A stretch of 64,000 bases of DNA, from positions 186,001 through 250,000 of the forward strand of contig NZ_JANUCR010000001.1 of assembly GCF_024807655.1 (NCBI RefSeq). The letters are read 5' to 3'. The translations under genes and the position numbers were made by a program. The stretch is from Methanococcus voltae (lineage in GTDB: Archaea > AGJL01 > Methanococci > Methanococcales > Methanococcaceae). The notes beneath the pieces are model-generated. The model saw only the letters and a program-made list of their open reading frames with translations. It was not told the origin of the DNA and ran no database searches. The first letter of the stretch is position 1; every line of letters begins with the position of its first letter. Shown here one piece after another: positions 1 through 9,723 of this stretch.

Positions 1-1906
1 AGAATTTTCTTGCAGCTTCTGAACCGAATTCTTTAACAATAGTGTTTAATACGATACCAGCTTCTGAACCGAAACCGTTTTTATCGATTACACCTTTTAA
101 AAGCTTACCATTTTTAATTAAAACGTAGCCTTCGTGTTCACAGTTTTCTTTTTTACAGTCATCACATTTTTTACAGGTTTTACTCTTGTATTCAAGACTT
201 AAACCTTCAGGTAATGCCGTACCGAACAAACTTCTACCGCTGTATAATTCTTCACCATTTTCAAGTACGTCAGGTTCTCCTAATTCAGATTTGAAACCTG
301 CACTTCTTAAAAGTGATAAAGCTTGGTCTTTGTTAAAGTTTGAACTTGTAAGAACGTATGCACCAGAAATAAAGTCGTGAATAGCCCCAATAATTGGACC
401 ACCAAATCTTGGTGAAACGATGTGCTTTTCAACTAACATTAAAGTTTCTGCTTCCGCTCTTGCTTCTTCGGATTGAGGAACGTGAACGTTCATCTCATCA
501 CCATCGAAATCCGCGTTATATGGTGGACAAACACATAAGTTGTGTCTGAATGTCCTATAAGGTAAAACTTTAACTTTGTGTGCCATAATAGACATTCTGT
601 GTAAAGAAGGCTGTCTGTTGTACAATACAACATCTCCATCTATTAAATGTCTTTCAACGGACATTCCTTCTTCAATGTTCTCTGCCCAATGGTCTTTATT
701 CTTATCACTTACCCTTATTGAGAAGTTTTCTTGCTTTCCTTCTTTATTTTTAATGGTTTTGATAACGTAATTTACACCAGGGTGTATTTCCGAGCCATTT
801 TTAAGCAATTCTTTTATATGGTCAATGTTATGTGCAGTCACTTTTTCAGGCACTGTTAATTCCTTTGCGATTAACTCGGGAATACCTACTTCATTGATAC
901 TTAAACGTGGGTCTGGAGAAATAACAGTCCTTGCGGAGAAATTAACCCTTTTACCAGCTAAGTTGTGTCTGAATCTACCTTCCTTACCTTTAAGCCTTTG
1001 TGCGAGTGTTCTTAAAGGTCTACCGCTTCTGTGTCTTGCAGGAGGAATTCCTGGAGCTTCATTATCAAAGTAAGTGTTTATGTGGTATTGTAATAAATCC
1101 CATAAATCCTCAATAATTAAGTTAGGAGCACCACCATTGATATTTTCTTCCAACCTTTGGTTAATTCTGATAATATCAACTAATTTGTGCGTTAAATCAT
1201 CTTCACTTCTTTCCCCACTCTCGAGAGTAATTGAAGGTCTAACGGTAACGGGTGGAACTGGCAAAACTGTTAATATCATATATTCAGGTCTTGCAACGAT
1301 GTGGTTAATACCTAAAAGCTTACAATCATTAGCAGGGATTTTTTCCAAAATTTCCCTAACTTCTGAAGATGTTAATTGTCTTGAAGCTTTACCATCTATT
1401 TGGTGGTAAGTTGAAGGTTTATCGTATTTAATATCATACTTAACTTCACCACATTCAGGACAAATGCTACCTTTTGCAGCTTCTTTTAAGATTTCATCGC
1501 ATAAAATCCACATATCACCGCCGTCTTCTAAAAGCTTCTCCATTTTTTCCAGGTATTCAGCTTTTCGAGACTCTGATAAAGTCACTTTACCACAGTGCGG
1601 GCATGTTGCTTTTAATATTTTATAGATATCCTTTGCAAAACCTATGTGTACAACAGGCTTTGATAATTCTATATGACCAAAGTGGCCTGGACAGGTGCCT
1701 ACTCTACCACCACAGCTTTTACATACTAAACCTGGGTCAATTACACCCAATCTCGTATCCATCAATCCACCATCGATTGGATAACCATCGTCGTCGTATG
1801 TGTCTGCGGTAACTATTTTAGCTACTGACATTATCCTTGTTTGTTCAGGAGACAATAAACCAAAGGTAATGTTTCCAATTTCTTTTGGAACGTCGAACCC
1901 ATTCAT
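1..1906 (-). CDS. rpoA1: DNA-directed RNA polymerase subunit A' (partial, C-terminal side off the window)
   Basis: Largest catalytic piece of archaeal RNA polymerase. About 635 residues are visible from the ATG at 1906, and the frame runs off the left edge. The N-terminal zinc-binding cysteines (CKSCGGRVGTCPGH) are followed by two further CPxCG knuckles, the RPPVTVRPS-type segment, and the active-centre loop NADFDGD at residues 464-470, whose three aspartates hold the catalytic magnesium. The start follows a good Shine-Dalgarno (AGGTGAAAATTT then ATG). It is the last visible gene of the rpoH-rpoB2-rpoB1-rpoA1 series on this strand; rpoA2 would be expected just beyond the window. Identity is certain; only the 3' part is missing. 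Confidence 0.97.
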   Translation of the reverse strand, partial: MNGFDVPKEIGNITFGLLSPEQTRIMSVAKIVTADTYDDDGYPIDGGLMDTRLGVIDPGLVCKSCGGRVGTCPGHFGHIELSKPVVHIGFAKDIYKILKATCPHCGKVTLSESRKAEYLEKMEKLLEDGGDMWILCDEILKEAAKGSICPECGEVKYDIKYDKPSTYHQIDGKASRQLTSSEVREILEKIPANDCKLLGINHIVARPEYMILTVLPVPPVTVRPSITLESGERSEDDLTHKLVDIIRINQRLEENINGGAPNLIIEDLWDLLQYHINTYFDNEAPGIPPARHRSGRPLRTLAQRLKGKEGRFRHNLAGKRVNFSARTVISPDPRLSINEVGIPELIAKELTVPEKVTAHNIDHIKELLKNGSEIHPGVNYVIKTIKNKEGKQENFSIRVSDKNKDHWAENIEEGMSVERHLIDGDVVLYNRQPSLHRMSIMAHKVKVLPYRTFRHNLCVCPPYNADFDGDEMNVHVPQSEEARAEAETLMLVEKHIVSPRFGGPIIGAIHDFISGAYVLTSSNFNKDQALSLLRSAGFKSELGEPDVLENGEELYSGRSLFGTALPEGLSLEYKSKTCKKCDDCKKENCEHEGYVLIKNGKLLKGVIDKNGFGSEAGIVLNTIVKEFGSEAARKF

Positions 1907-2081
1907 AAATTTTCACCTATGAGGTAAATTTTTTAATTATTCCGATTAATTTCGATAATTTAGATAATTTCAATAATTTCAATATATAATAAAGAAATTT
2001 TAGTTTATTTTACATTATCTAATTAAATAACGTGTTTTCCAATAACAATAATATCAAATTAAATATAGAGAATAAAATAAA

Positions 2082-2117
2082 TTAATCAATTATTTAATAA
2101 TATTAATCATTGATTAA
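2082..2117. repeat. Inverted repeat in the rpoB1-rpoA1 gap
   Basis: TTAATCAAT at 2082-2090 is matched perfectly by ATTGATTAA at 2109-2117, giving a 9-bp stem with an 18-nt loop directly after the rpoB1 stop codon. It could be a processing or partial termination hairpin between rpoB1 and rpoA1. An AT-rich chance dyad is also possible. Confidence 0.4.
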
Positions 2118-2118
2118 A

Positions 2119-3963
2119 TTATGCCCTATCTTTTAATTTTAATTTAGGGTCTATACCCATACTTTTAAGCTCATCAAGCAATAATTTGAAAGCGTATGCG
2201 ATTTTAACTGATGGTATTTTTCTATTATCTTGTACGTCTTCAACTTCACCACAGATTGGGCAGTACTTAATTCCTCTTTTGAAGTCGTAAATAGCGATTT
2301 CCCCACATTTTGCACATACATAATCTTCGTGAGGGTCAGACTCGTCCAAAAGTCTTTCTTTTAGCAATAAAGCTGCACCGTGTGCAACCAAAACATCCCT
2401 TTCCATTTCCCCAAATCTAAGACCACCTTCTCTTGCTCTACCTTCAGTAGGTTGTCTTGTAAGAACTTGGATAGGTCCTCTACTTCTTGCGTGTATTTTA
2501 CCAGCTACTAAGTGGTGTAATTTCTGGTAGTAAGCAACACCGACGAATACTTCACATTCGAGTTTTTTACCAGATTTACCTTCGTAAACGGTTTCTTTAC
2601 CATTATGTTTAAATCCGTGAGCTTCAAGAGCATCTCTTAAAGACCATTCTCCTTCACCGCTGAAAATGGTACCGTCAATCCTTCTACAGTCTAAAGAACC
2701 TACTTTACCACCAATCATTTCCAAAACCTGTCCGATAGTCATCCTTGATGGAACAGCGTGCGGGTTAATGATTAAATCAGGAATTACTCCGTCTTCTGTG
2801 AATGGCAAATCTTCTTGAGGCACAACTAAACCGATAACCCCTTTCTGACCGTGTCTTGAAGCGAATTTATCCCCTAATTCTGGAATTCTGGAATCTCTTA
2901 CCCTAACTTTCGATAAACGATTACCTTCTTTAGTTTCACTTAAAATCACTAAATCGACAGTACCTTCTTCACCGTGTCTAATTGTAACGGAAGTATCTCT
3001 TCTTTGTGATTTTTGCTGTAAAGAAATCTCGTTTTCTTCTAAAAATCTTGGAGGTGAGGTTTTACCGATAATTACATCCCCTGAAGATACTTCAGACTCC
3101 AATTCGATTAAACCATCGCCTCCCAAATTTCTATAAGCTCCTTCTGCCCTATATCCCCTTACACCTTTTTCAGGTACTTCAAAGCGGTCTAACTGACCTC
3201 CAGGATATCTTTTTTCAAAGCTTTCATAGCTTCTAAAGAATGAACTCCTACCGAGACCTCTCTCGATGGATGCTTTGTTTATAATAAACGCATCCTCCAT
3301 ATTGTACCCTTCATAACTCATAACTGCTACAACAAAGTTCTGTCCTGCAGGTCTTTTGTCAAATCCTAAAATTTCCTGGTGTTTCGTTCTTACCAAAGGT
3401 ACTTGAGGATAGTGTAATAAATGACCTCTTGTGTCCATTCTCCATTTTATGTTTGCCATTGGGACACCTAATGACTGCTTACTCATCGCTGCCGCCATTG
3501 TAATCCTTGGAGCGGAGTTATGTTCTGGGTATGGAGCTACACCCGCACCGATACCCAAAATTGAGATAGGGTCAATTTCCATATGGGTCGTATTTTCATT
3601 GATATCTTTTTCATATATTGCAATATATGCGTTTTCTTCTTCTTCGGCGTCCAAATATTCAACCAAACCTCTTTCAACCAAATCGCTGAATTTAAGTTCC
3701 CCTTCTTTTACCAATTCTAAATGTTCTTGGGTAATTTTAAGTTCACCATTTTCAACCACTACTAAAGGTCTAACAGCCCTACCACCGTCTGTAGAAATAT
3801 GAACGTCGTTGCTTTCTTCGTTAAATGAAATGGATGTATACGGCGAAATTCTTGCATTTCGTCTTGATTCCCTTAAATTTCTAACGAGTTCTTCTGGATT
3901 GTCGACTGTGTCGATTAATTTTCCATTAACATATACATTCGTTTTGTTATCCAAGGTTTTCAC
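2119..3963 (-). CDS. rpoB1: DNA-directed RNA polymerase subunit B' (C-terminal part of split B)
   Basis: Protein of 614 residues, the C-terminal half of the second largest polymerase subunit, which is split in methanogens. NMEDA lies at 221-225, the conserved [12 protein letters not shown] loop at 364-375, and a four-cysteine zinc site at C550, C553, C568 and C571. The segment around 505-535 ([21 protein letters not shown]) is the typical anchor-clamp connection to A'. The start ATG follows AGGTGAAAACC. It sits between rpoB2 (181-bp gap) and rpoA1 (212-bp gap); these gaps are wider than in many archaeal rpo operons. Confidence 0.98.
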   Translation of the reverse strand: MKTLDNKTNVYVNGKLIDTVDNPEELVRNLRESRRNARISPYTSISFNEESNDVHISTDGGRAVRPLVVVENGELKITQEHLELVKEGELKFSDLVERGLVEYLDAEEEENAYIAIYEKDINENTTHMEIDPISILGIGAGVAPYPEHNSAPRITMAAAMSKQSLGVPMANIKWRMDTRGHLLHYPQVPLVRTKHQEILGFDKRPAGQNFVVAVMSYEGYNMEDAFIINKASIERGLGRSSFFRSYESFEKRYPGGQLDRFEVPEKGVRGYRAEGAYRNLGGDGLIELESEVSSGDVIIGKTSPPRFLEENEISLQQKSQRRDTSVTIRHGEEGTVDLVILSETKEGNRLSKVRVRDSRIPELGDKFASRHGQKGVIGLVVPQEDLPFTEDGVIPDLIINPHAVPSRMTIGQVLEMIGGKVGSLDCRRIDGTIFSGEGEWSLRDALEAHGFKHNGKETVYEGKSGKKLECEVFVGVAYYQKLHHLVAGKIHARSRGPIQVLTRQPTEGRAREGGLRFGEMERDVLVAHGAALLLKERLLDESDPHEDYVCAKCGEIAIYDFKRGIKYCPICGEVEDVQDNRKIPSVKIAYAFKLLLDELKSMGIDPKLKLKDRA

Positions 3964-4144
3964 CTTTAAAGTTCAAATTAACTTTTAATAATATTTAATA
4001 TAGATTATATTACTTTAAATTATGATAAATTACGTTAAATTACTTAATTGACCTTTTAAATATAAAAATAAAATATTAAATTTAATAAATTAACATTGCA
4101 TTTTTAATTTTTTATTTCAATATTTTTATTTTAATAATTGTCAA

Positions 4145-5959
4145 TTATAATTCTTTTTCACTTTCGTCGTTAATTTCTTCCTCATTTTCATTAACGTCTT
4201 CTTCTGTTTTAGTATCCTCATCAGATTCAGCTTCTTCTGATTCTACAGCTTCAGGTGTTTCTACAGAGTCTTTTTCTGCAATTTCTTCTGATTCTTCTGA
4301 TTCTTCTGATTGCCCTACTTCTTTGGACTCCACTTCTGATTCTACAGCTTCAGGTACTTCTTGTGTTTCAGATGATTCAGATGATTCAGCTAATTCCAAA
4401 TTTAATTCTTTTTCAATTTCTGAATCAATTTCATCAATTGCGCCGATATCATCTTCTTGAATTAATTCTCTTGAAATACCCATACTGCTTAGTAAATCAA
4501 TTACTGAGTCGTCAGGTTGGTCAGTTGTAACTTTACACATCACAGCTAAGTTTTTAACCAAACCACAGTTAGGACCTTCTGGTGTTTCAGATGGACAGAT
4601 TTTACCCCATTGCGTAGCGTGCAAATCCCTTGCCTCGAAGTGAGGTTGTGAACGAGATAATGGTGATACAACTCTTCTTAATTGAGATGTAGTAGCCAAA
4701 TAACTGGTTCTATCTAAAAGTTGGCTTACACCAGTTCTTCCACCGACCCAGTTTCCAGTAGCCATTGCGTGTCTCATTCTTTCAGTTAAAACGTCGCTTC
4801 TAACCGCTGCTTGGATTGAAGGTTCTTTATTCCTTATGGATTGTCTTTCAAGCTGATATTTGATATCTTTAACTAACTGGTTAAATGAATTTCTAAATAA
4901 ATCTTCCATTAAGTCCCCAGCTAATTTTAATCTTTTATTTGAATAGTGGTCTTTATCATCTTCGACCCTTAAACCTAAGTATAACTCGATTGAGTTTTTA
5001 GCCATTCTACCCAAATATTTAGCCTTTGTTCTCATATCTGCAGGTTCTACACCTAAGTGAGGTAATAAATAGCTGCATAAGATTGTTTCAGCTCTTTTTA
5101 ATTTATATTCTCTTGGTTGACCGGGTGCAACTCTTTTTCCGATGTGTTCGAGTGCGTCTTCTCTTGTATTTATGCTGTGCTCTTCTCTTACTTCTTGTAA
5201 GTTTGCAACTAACTGCATAATTACGGAAGGCTCATCAGAGATTAATTCTATAATATCTCTATCTGATTGCGCACCTAAAGCTCTCATTAATATAACTAAT
5301 GGTATATTACTTGGCATACCTGGGAAAGAAACATTTAACAAACCGTCTGGGTTTCTTTCTACTGCACATAATGCCCTAAATCCGTGTCTTGTTGAGAATA
5401 CTTTTGCAACGTCAACCATTTTGTTGTTTTTCTCTACTTTTTCACACAAAATTCTATTAGGGATTAAATCTTCTTGTGCTACCACTGCCTTTTCAGAACC
5501 GTTAACAATAAAATATCCTAATGGGTCCTCTGGGTCTTCACCATACTCGATTAATTCTTCTGGCGATTTTCCTTTTAAATGACAAATATCAGAACCTAAT
5601 ATAACAGGTAATTCACCCATATAAACAGTTAGAGGGGATAATTTTTTTTCTTCTTCATTTTCTCCAACAAAAGGTACAATTTCCAAATACATTGGTGCAG
5701 AATATGCTAAATTTCTTATTCTAGCTTCCATAGGTGTTATTGGTTTCACTGAACCATCAGCTTCCTTATTAACTGGTTTTGAAATAGCAACTGTTCCAAA
5801 TTCAACCCTATAGCCGGATTTAATCTCAGTATTAACTCCACCAACTTCTGAAATAATCTTTTGAACTTTGTTCTCAACAAAGCTGTTAAATGAGTCGATG
5901 TGGTGTTTAACTAAATTATTTTCTTCAAAAAATGCATCAACGATAACTCGGGACTTCAT
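4145..5959 (-). CDS. rpoB2: DNA-directed RNA polymerase subunit B'' with long acidic C-terminal tail
   Basis: Protein of 604 residues, the N-terminal part of split subunit B (protrusion, lobe and fork regions). Recognisable are SDICHLKGKSPEEL near 123-136, the conserved RRVVSPLSRSQPHFEARDLH stretch near 428-447 and GKICPSETPEGPNCGLVKNL near 452-471. The conserved fold ends near residue 500. From about 502 to 604 there is a Glu/Ser/Asp-rich tail with a duplicated PEAVESE (536-542 and 569-575). B'' proteins of methanogens are usually about 500 residues, so the tail is an addition located exactly where B is split from B'. The start ATG follows GAGGGAGATAT. Identity is certain; the tail's role is unknown. 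Confidence 0.97.
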   Translation of the reverse strand: MKSRVIVDAFFEENNLVKHHIDSFNSFVENKVQKIISEVGGVNTEIKSGYRVEFGTVAISKPVNKEADGSVKPITPMEARIRNLAYSAPMYLEIVPFVGENEEEKKLSPLTVYMGELPVILGSDICHLKGKSPEELIEYGEDPEDPLGYFIVNGSEKAVVAQEDLIPNRILCEKVEKNNKMVDVAKVFSTRHGFRALCAVERNPDGLLNVSFPGMPSNIPLVILMRALGAQSDRDIIELISDEPSVIMQLVANLQEVREEHSINTREDALEHIGKRVAPGQPREYKLKRAETILCSYLLPHLGVEPADMRTKAKYLGRMAKNSIELYLGLRVEDDKDHYSNKRLKLAGDLMEDLFRNSFNQLVKDIKYQLERQSIRNKEPSIQAAVRSDVLTERMRHAMATGNWVGGRTGVSQLLDRTSYLATTSQLRRVVSPLSRSQPHFEARDLHATQWGKICPSETPEGPNCGLVKNLAVMCKVTTDQPDDSVIDLLSSMGISRELIQEDDIGAIDEIDSEIEKELNLELAESSESSETQEVPEAVESEVESKEVGQSEESEESEEIAEKDSVETPEAVESEEAESDEDTKTEEDVNENEEEINDESEKEL

Positions 5960-6378
5960 ATATCTCCCTCATTTTTGTTTAATAGAATTATCAATAATTT
6001 TGGTATTATCTAAATTTACATATTATATAATAATTAATTTTATGTGATTTTATAAGATAGTAAAGAAATATACCCTAATTAAAAAACCATATATAATGGG
6101 TATTAAAATTCAATCATAACATCAAATTAAATGATTTATCATATAACAAGATACTGTATTTTAGACATTTGCCTTACATTTATTGACAATTTAGGTAATA
6201 ATGTAATTTAATATATTTTTATTTTTAATCTTTATTTTTATTTTTAATATACAATGTTTAAGTTCGTAATTATCGCTACGAGAACGTTTAAAGCTTAAAT
6301 AAAATTTGCAGATTTGCAATGTTTAATGATTGACTTGTGCTAAAAAATTTTATGTCGTATATACCCATACATAACAAC
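5960..6378. other. 419-bp gap between rpoH and rpoB2
   Basis: No gene seen. It holds the candidate promoter at 6089-6096 and an imperfect hairpin at 6262-6285 (GTTC and GTA arms pairing with TAC and GAAC, two bases bulged). The word CAATGTTTAA occurs twice, near 6252 and 6318. The rest is AT-rich sequence without recognisable content. Confidence 0.6.
6089..6096 (-). promoter_or_regulatory. Candidate TATA box for rpoB2-rpoB1-rpoA1
   Basis: Read on the minus strand the sequence is TTATATAT. A start site about 26 bp downstream would lie near 6067, giving a leader of roughly 108 nt before rpoB2. This suggests rpoB2 has its own promoter despite the rpoH gene upstream. Box match and position are seen; activity is inferred. 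Confidence 0.45.
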
Positions 6379-6615
6379 TTAGATGTTTGTAGGTACTACT
6401 AATCTATAGTATATTGTTTCACCAGCAGTTTCACTTGGGCGAGTAATTTTAACCACATCACCTTCTTTTGCACCTATTTCAATAACCACAGGGTCAATAT
6501 CGAGCAACTTCGGCAATTGTTGAATTTTTATGTTATACTGCTTAAGTAAAAGTGGTATTTCTTCTTTGTCAATAATTTCATGCATTGGAACCATGTTATG
6601 AGACAATAGCTTCAC
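6379..6615 (-). CDS. rpoH: DNA-directed RNA polymerase subunit H
   Basis: Protein of 78 residues, the archaeal counterpart of the C-terminal domain of eukaryotic RPB5, which sits at the polymerase jaw near downstream DNA. Typical are [11 protein letters not shown] near the N-terminus, the LLKQYNI helix, and the C-terminal [20 protein letters not shown] strand pair. The start codon is GTG at 6615; AAAGGAGG seven bases upstream is one of the strongest Shine-Dalgarno sites in the window. First gene of the polymerase cluster, as in other Methanococcales. Confidence 0.96.
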   Translation of the reverse strand: MKLLSHNMVPMHEIIDKEEIPLLLKQYNIKIQQLPKLLDIDPVVIEIGAKEGDVVKITRPSETAGETIYYRLVVPTNI

Positions 6616-7153
6616 AATTTGGCCTCCTTTAGTTTAAAATAAATATAAAATAACAATTATAAGTTATACAATACGATAATTTTTTTTCTATTTGTATAAT
6701 ACTTAATAACATTACGAATTTACATGAATTATAAAGTTAATTAATTATTTAATAAATATATCAAATAATTGAAATTTTTTTACATGTGATATATATCATA
6801 CAAATTATTGTATAAATTTATCGTGAAATAATAGTATCATAAAAAGTAGGGATATCTACTATATATTACTTTCTGTTATTTAAAAAAATAATTGTACAAT
6901 ATATAAAATAATATAAATAGGTATTAGATAATAAAAAATCTTTTTAAAATATCTTTAAAATATCTTTAAAATATCTTTAAAATTGTACGAATATACAAGA
7001 TGTAAAAAATCATAACAAAAATAATATAAATATGTATTAGATATACCATAAGATTAAACTTATTTACGATTACAATATTTAAAAAACAGTTGTATGTACG
7101 ACTAAATACGATTAATACTAATTTGTAAGGTATAGAACTTCGAGAGGGTTCGC
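6616..7153. other. Divergent intergenic region rpoH / homocysteine gene, with direct repeats
   Basis: No gene seen in 538 bp. It contains a perfect 12-bp palindrome TGATATATATCA (6787-6798), a short dyad AGTAG/CTACT (6845-6860), and a 26-bp segment present twice with one mismatch (6905-6930 and 7018-7043). Between these copies lie three perfect copies of the 11-mer ATCTTTAAAAT (6951-6983) with a degenerate fourth upstream. Each 26-bp copy includes an AATATAAATA TATA-like core oriented towards the downstream gene at 7154. Confidence 0.6.
6951..6983. repeat. Three tandem copies of an 11-bp unit
   Basis: ATCTTTAAAAT at 6951-6961, 6962-6972 and 6973-6983, with a degenerate copy from 6939. The 11-bp period is close to one helical turn, so equal faces are presented on one side of the DNA. 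It may be a cooperative binding site; slippage-made repeats are the alternative. Confidence 0.6.
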
Positions 7154-8683
7154 ATGAAAACAATAAAACAAATCAACGAAAAAATCAAAAATGGTGATGC
7201 AGTAATCGTAACTGCAGAAGAGATGATATCCATTGTAGAAGAAGATGGTGCAGAAAAGGCCGCCGAAAGGGTGGATGTAGTAACAACAGGTACTTTTGGA
7301 GCAATGTGTTCAAGCGGAGTATTTTTAAATTTTGGACATTCTGACCCCCCTATCAAAATGATGAAGACTTACTTAAATGGTGTTGAAGCATACTCAGGTA
7401 TTGCTGCTGTTGATGCTTATTTGGGTGCTACACAAGCTAATTCTGATGATGATATTGGTATCGATTATGGAGGTGCTCACGTAATAGAGGACCTTGTAGC
7501 AGGCAAAGAAATAGAATTGGAAGCTGAAGGATATACTACAGATTGCTATCCGAGAAAAAGGGTATCTACATTATTAACAATTGATGATTTAAATCAAGCA
7601 ATGTTATTTAACCCGAGAAACTGCTATCAATCGTACAATTCTGCTACAAATAGTAGAGACGAAAAGTTATACACATATATGGGCAAATTATTGCCAGAAT
7701 TTGGAAATTTAAACTATTCCGGTGCTGGACAACTTAACCCTATGCAAAACGACTTCAATACCACAACAAAAACGTACAACACTCTTGGCGTAGGTACAAA
7801 AATCTTTGCAGGTGGTGCACAAGGATATATCGCTGGAGAAGGTACTCAGCATAGTCCCGCAAGTGGATTTGGTACATTATCCATACAAGGGAACTTAAAA
7901 GAAATGGATACTAAATTCATTAGGGGAGCTACGATACCGAAATACGGCTCAACTTTGTTTATGGGTATTGGGATACCTATTCCTGTGTTAAACTCAGAAA
8001 TTGCTCAGACCTGTGCAATTAGAGATGAAGATATCAAAGTTCCTATTCTTGATTACGGCATACAAAGAAGAGATAAACCTACAATTGGAACTACAAACTA
8101 TAAAGATTTAAGAACTGGTAAAATATCAATAGAATTAGATATTAACGGTGAAAAAGTAGATAAATGTATTAGAACCACCTCTGTTTCAAGTTATAAAACA
8201 TCCCGTGAGATTGCTGGCGAATTGAAAGATTGGATTATTAATAAAGAGTTCTTCTTAACTGAAAGAGTTGCAAAACTTAATACGTCTGCTCCAAAACCTA
8301 TGAAAGCAAATGCAAAACTCGTAAGAGATATAATAAAAAGACCTCCAATAGTTGCAAAACAAACCATTTCTGTTTCAGAAGCTTCTAAAGTATTGATTGA
8401 AAATAATATAAATCACTTACCGATAGTTGATGAAAACGACTGTATAATGGGTATTATTACATCGTGGGACATTGCAAAAGCTATGGCTCAAAGTAAAAGT
8501 GCTATTTCAGATATTATGACCCGATATGTTGTATGGGCCTCACCTGACGAGCCTATCGAAATGGTTGCTAAGAAAATGAGTGCAAACAACATTTCCGGAT
8601 TGCCGATTGTAGATAACAACAAAAAAGTACTTGGCGTAATCTCAGCAGAGGATATCTCAAAATTAATTGGACATTATATGTAA
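7154..8683 (+). CDS. Homocysteine biosynthesis protein, DUF39 (COG1900) with C-terminal CBS pair
   Basis: Protein of 509 residues. The first ~380 form the DUF39/COG1900 domain; from ~395 to the end there are two CBS motifs (ending HLPIVDENDCIMGIITSWD and GLPIVDNNKKVLGVISAED). Family members in Methanosarcina act, with a NIL-ferredoxin partner, in sulfide insertion that turns aspartate semialdehyde into homocysteine without O-acetylhomoserine chemistry. Two cysteines suit a role in sulfur handling: C52 (GAMCSSG) and C131 (TTDCYPRK). The CBS pair may sense an adenosyl ligand. The ATG follows GAGAGGGTT. The partner lies next door at 8810, which supports the assignment. Confidence 0.9.
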   Translation: MKTIKQINEKIKNGDAVIVTAEEMISIVEEDGAEKAAERVDVVTTGTFGAMCSSGVFLNFGHSDPPIKMMKTYLNGVEAYSGIAAVDAYLGATQANSDDDIGIDYGGAHVIEDLVAGKEIELEAEGYTTDCYPRKRVSTLLTIDDLNQAMLFNPRNCYQSYNSATNSRDEKLYTYMGKLLPEFGNLNYSGAGQLNPMQNDFNTTTKTYNTLGVGTKIFAGGAQGYIAGEGTQHSPASGFGTLSIQGNLKEMDTKFIRGATIPKYGSTLFMGIGIPIPVLNSEIAQTCAIRDEDIKVPILDYGIQRRDKPTIGTTNYKDLRTGKISIELDINGEKVDKCIRTTSVSSYKTSREIAGELKDWIINKEFFLTERVAKLNTSAPKPMKANAKLVRDIIKRPPIVAKQTISVSEASKVLIENNINHLPIVDENDCIMGIITSWDIAKAMAQSKSAISDIMTRYVVWASPDEPIEMVAKKMSANNISGLPIVDNNKKVLGVISAEDISKLIGHYM

Positions 8684-8809
8684 TTATATAATTATGTAAA
8701 AATTGATGATTTGAACGACAAAATACAAAAATAAATTAAAAATAAATTAAAAATAAAATAACTCAAAACAAGATAAATTAAATCATCAAAAGGTTTGTAG
8801 GTGAATAAT

Positions 8810-9208
8810 TTGAAAAAAAGAATATTTTATTGGATATCTGGAAGAAATGTAAAAAAGCCAATCGTTTCAGATATAATAAAAAGTTATGATGTAGATGTTA
8901 GCATTTTAAAGGCTAAAATGGAACCAAGCGAAGGTTTTTTAACCTTGGAATTAAATGGTAATGATGATAGCGTATTAAAATCCGTAGATTATTTAAAAGA
9001 ATATGGTGAAGTAGAAGATATTTCACAACCTATTCAAAAAAAGGAAGAAAAATGTATCGATTGCGGTGCTTGTATTGTACATTGTCCAGTTGGTGCAATC
9101 AAATTTGAAGAAGACTTTTCAGTTGCTTTCGATATTGACGAATGTATTGGCTGTAAAACTTGTGCTAAAATATGCCCGACTAAAGCAATTATTGTACACG
9201 ACCTTTAA
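8810..9208 (+). CDS. NIL-domain 4Fe-4S ferredoxin, homocysteine biosynthesis partner
   Basis: 132 residues from a TTG start at 8810, chosen because GGTGA ends five bases upstream; the GTG at 8801 lies inside that Shine-Dalgarno. Residues ~1-75 form a NIL domain (small alpha/beta ligand fold also found on methionine transporters), followed by two 4Fe-4S motifs, CIDCGACIVHCP and CIGCKTCAKICP. In methanogens this two-domain ferredoxin works with the DUF39 protein encoded immediately upstream, delivering electrons or sulfur for homocysteine formation. The two genes are 126 bp apart and likely co-transcribed. Confidence 0.88.
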   Translation: MKKRIFYWISGRNVKKPIVSDIIKSYDVDVSILKAKMEPSEGFLTLELNGNDDSVLKSVDYLKEYGEVEDISQPIQKKEEKCIDCGACIVHCPVGAIKFEEDFSVAFDIDECIGCKTCAKICPTKAIIVHDL

Positions 9209-9412
9209 AACAGATTACAAATTAACTAATTTATTAATTAGTTTTATTATTTTTAATTATTTTCAAATTTTTTAAGTATTTTTAATTGTACTATGTATAG
9301 GGATAAAAATACCAAAATCTTTAAATTTAATTAGATACATTTCTATTTTTTAACATAGTATTATAAATTTTATTATAAATTTTAATATACATCTTATTAT
9401 TTTGGTGATATT

Positions 9413-9670
9413 ATGACACTAAATTTAAAAGTAAAATTTTTTGCAAGTTGTAAAGAAAAATTCGGTAATGAAATAGATTTAAAAATTGAAAAATCCAAAT
9501 TAACAGTTGAAGAATTGGTTTTGGAATTAAAAAATAACAATATTGACATTAAAAATGATTTTGAAACTGGAAATGTGATTATTTCATATGATTTTGAAAT
9601 AATGGGAAGCGATGACGTTATTGAAAAAGACGGAGAATTAGGGATATATCCACCAGTTTCTGGCGGTTAA
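9413..9670 (+). CDS. MoaD/ThiS-family ubiquitin-like sulfur carrier
   Basis: 85 residues ending in SGG. The terminal Gly-Gly, with the preceding YPPV, is the mark of beta-grasp sulfur carriers that are adenylated and converted to a thiocarboxylate. ATG follows GGTGATATT. It lies 53 bp before a TtuA/NcsA-type tRNA thiolase, which suggests that the carrier supplies sulfur for tRNA 2-thiolation, by analogy with TtuB-TtuA or Urm1-Ncs6. A role with molybdopterin or tungstopterin synthesis is the alternative, but no such genes are nearby. Confidence 0.85.
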   Translation: MTLNLKVKFFASCKEKFGNEIDLKIEKSKLTVEELVLELKNNNIDIKNDFETGNVIISYDFEIMGSDDVIEKDGELGIYPPVSGG

Positions 9671-9723
9671 GTTAGTTAAAATAATTAGTTAAAATAGATA
9701 GTTAAAATAAATACGGTGAAATT

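Noticed and set aside
3431-3802. Long open frame on the plus strand across rpoB1
   Set aside because: Antisense shadow of the RNA polymerase gene; no ribosome binding site and no family resemblance. The same holds for frames opposite pyruvate oxidoreductase, ftsZ, aglB and the UPF0210 gene.
6263-6283. TTCG-N10-TACGAG, similar to the MsvR box TTCG-N10-TACGAA
   Set aside because: One mismatch, located between rpoH and rpoB2, and MsvR is not established in Methanococcus; treated as chance.
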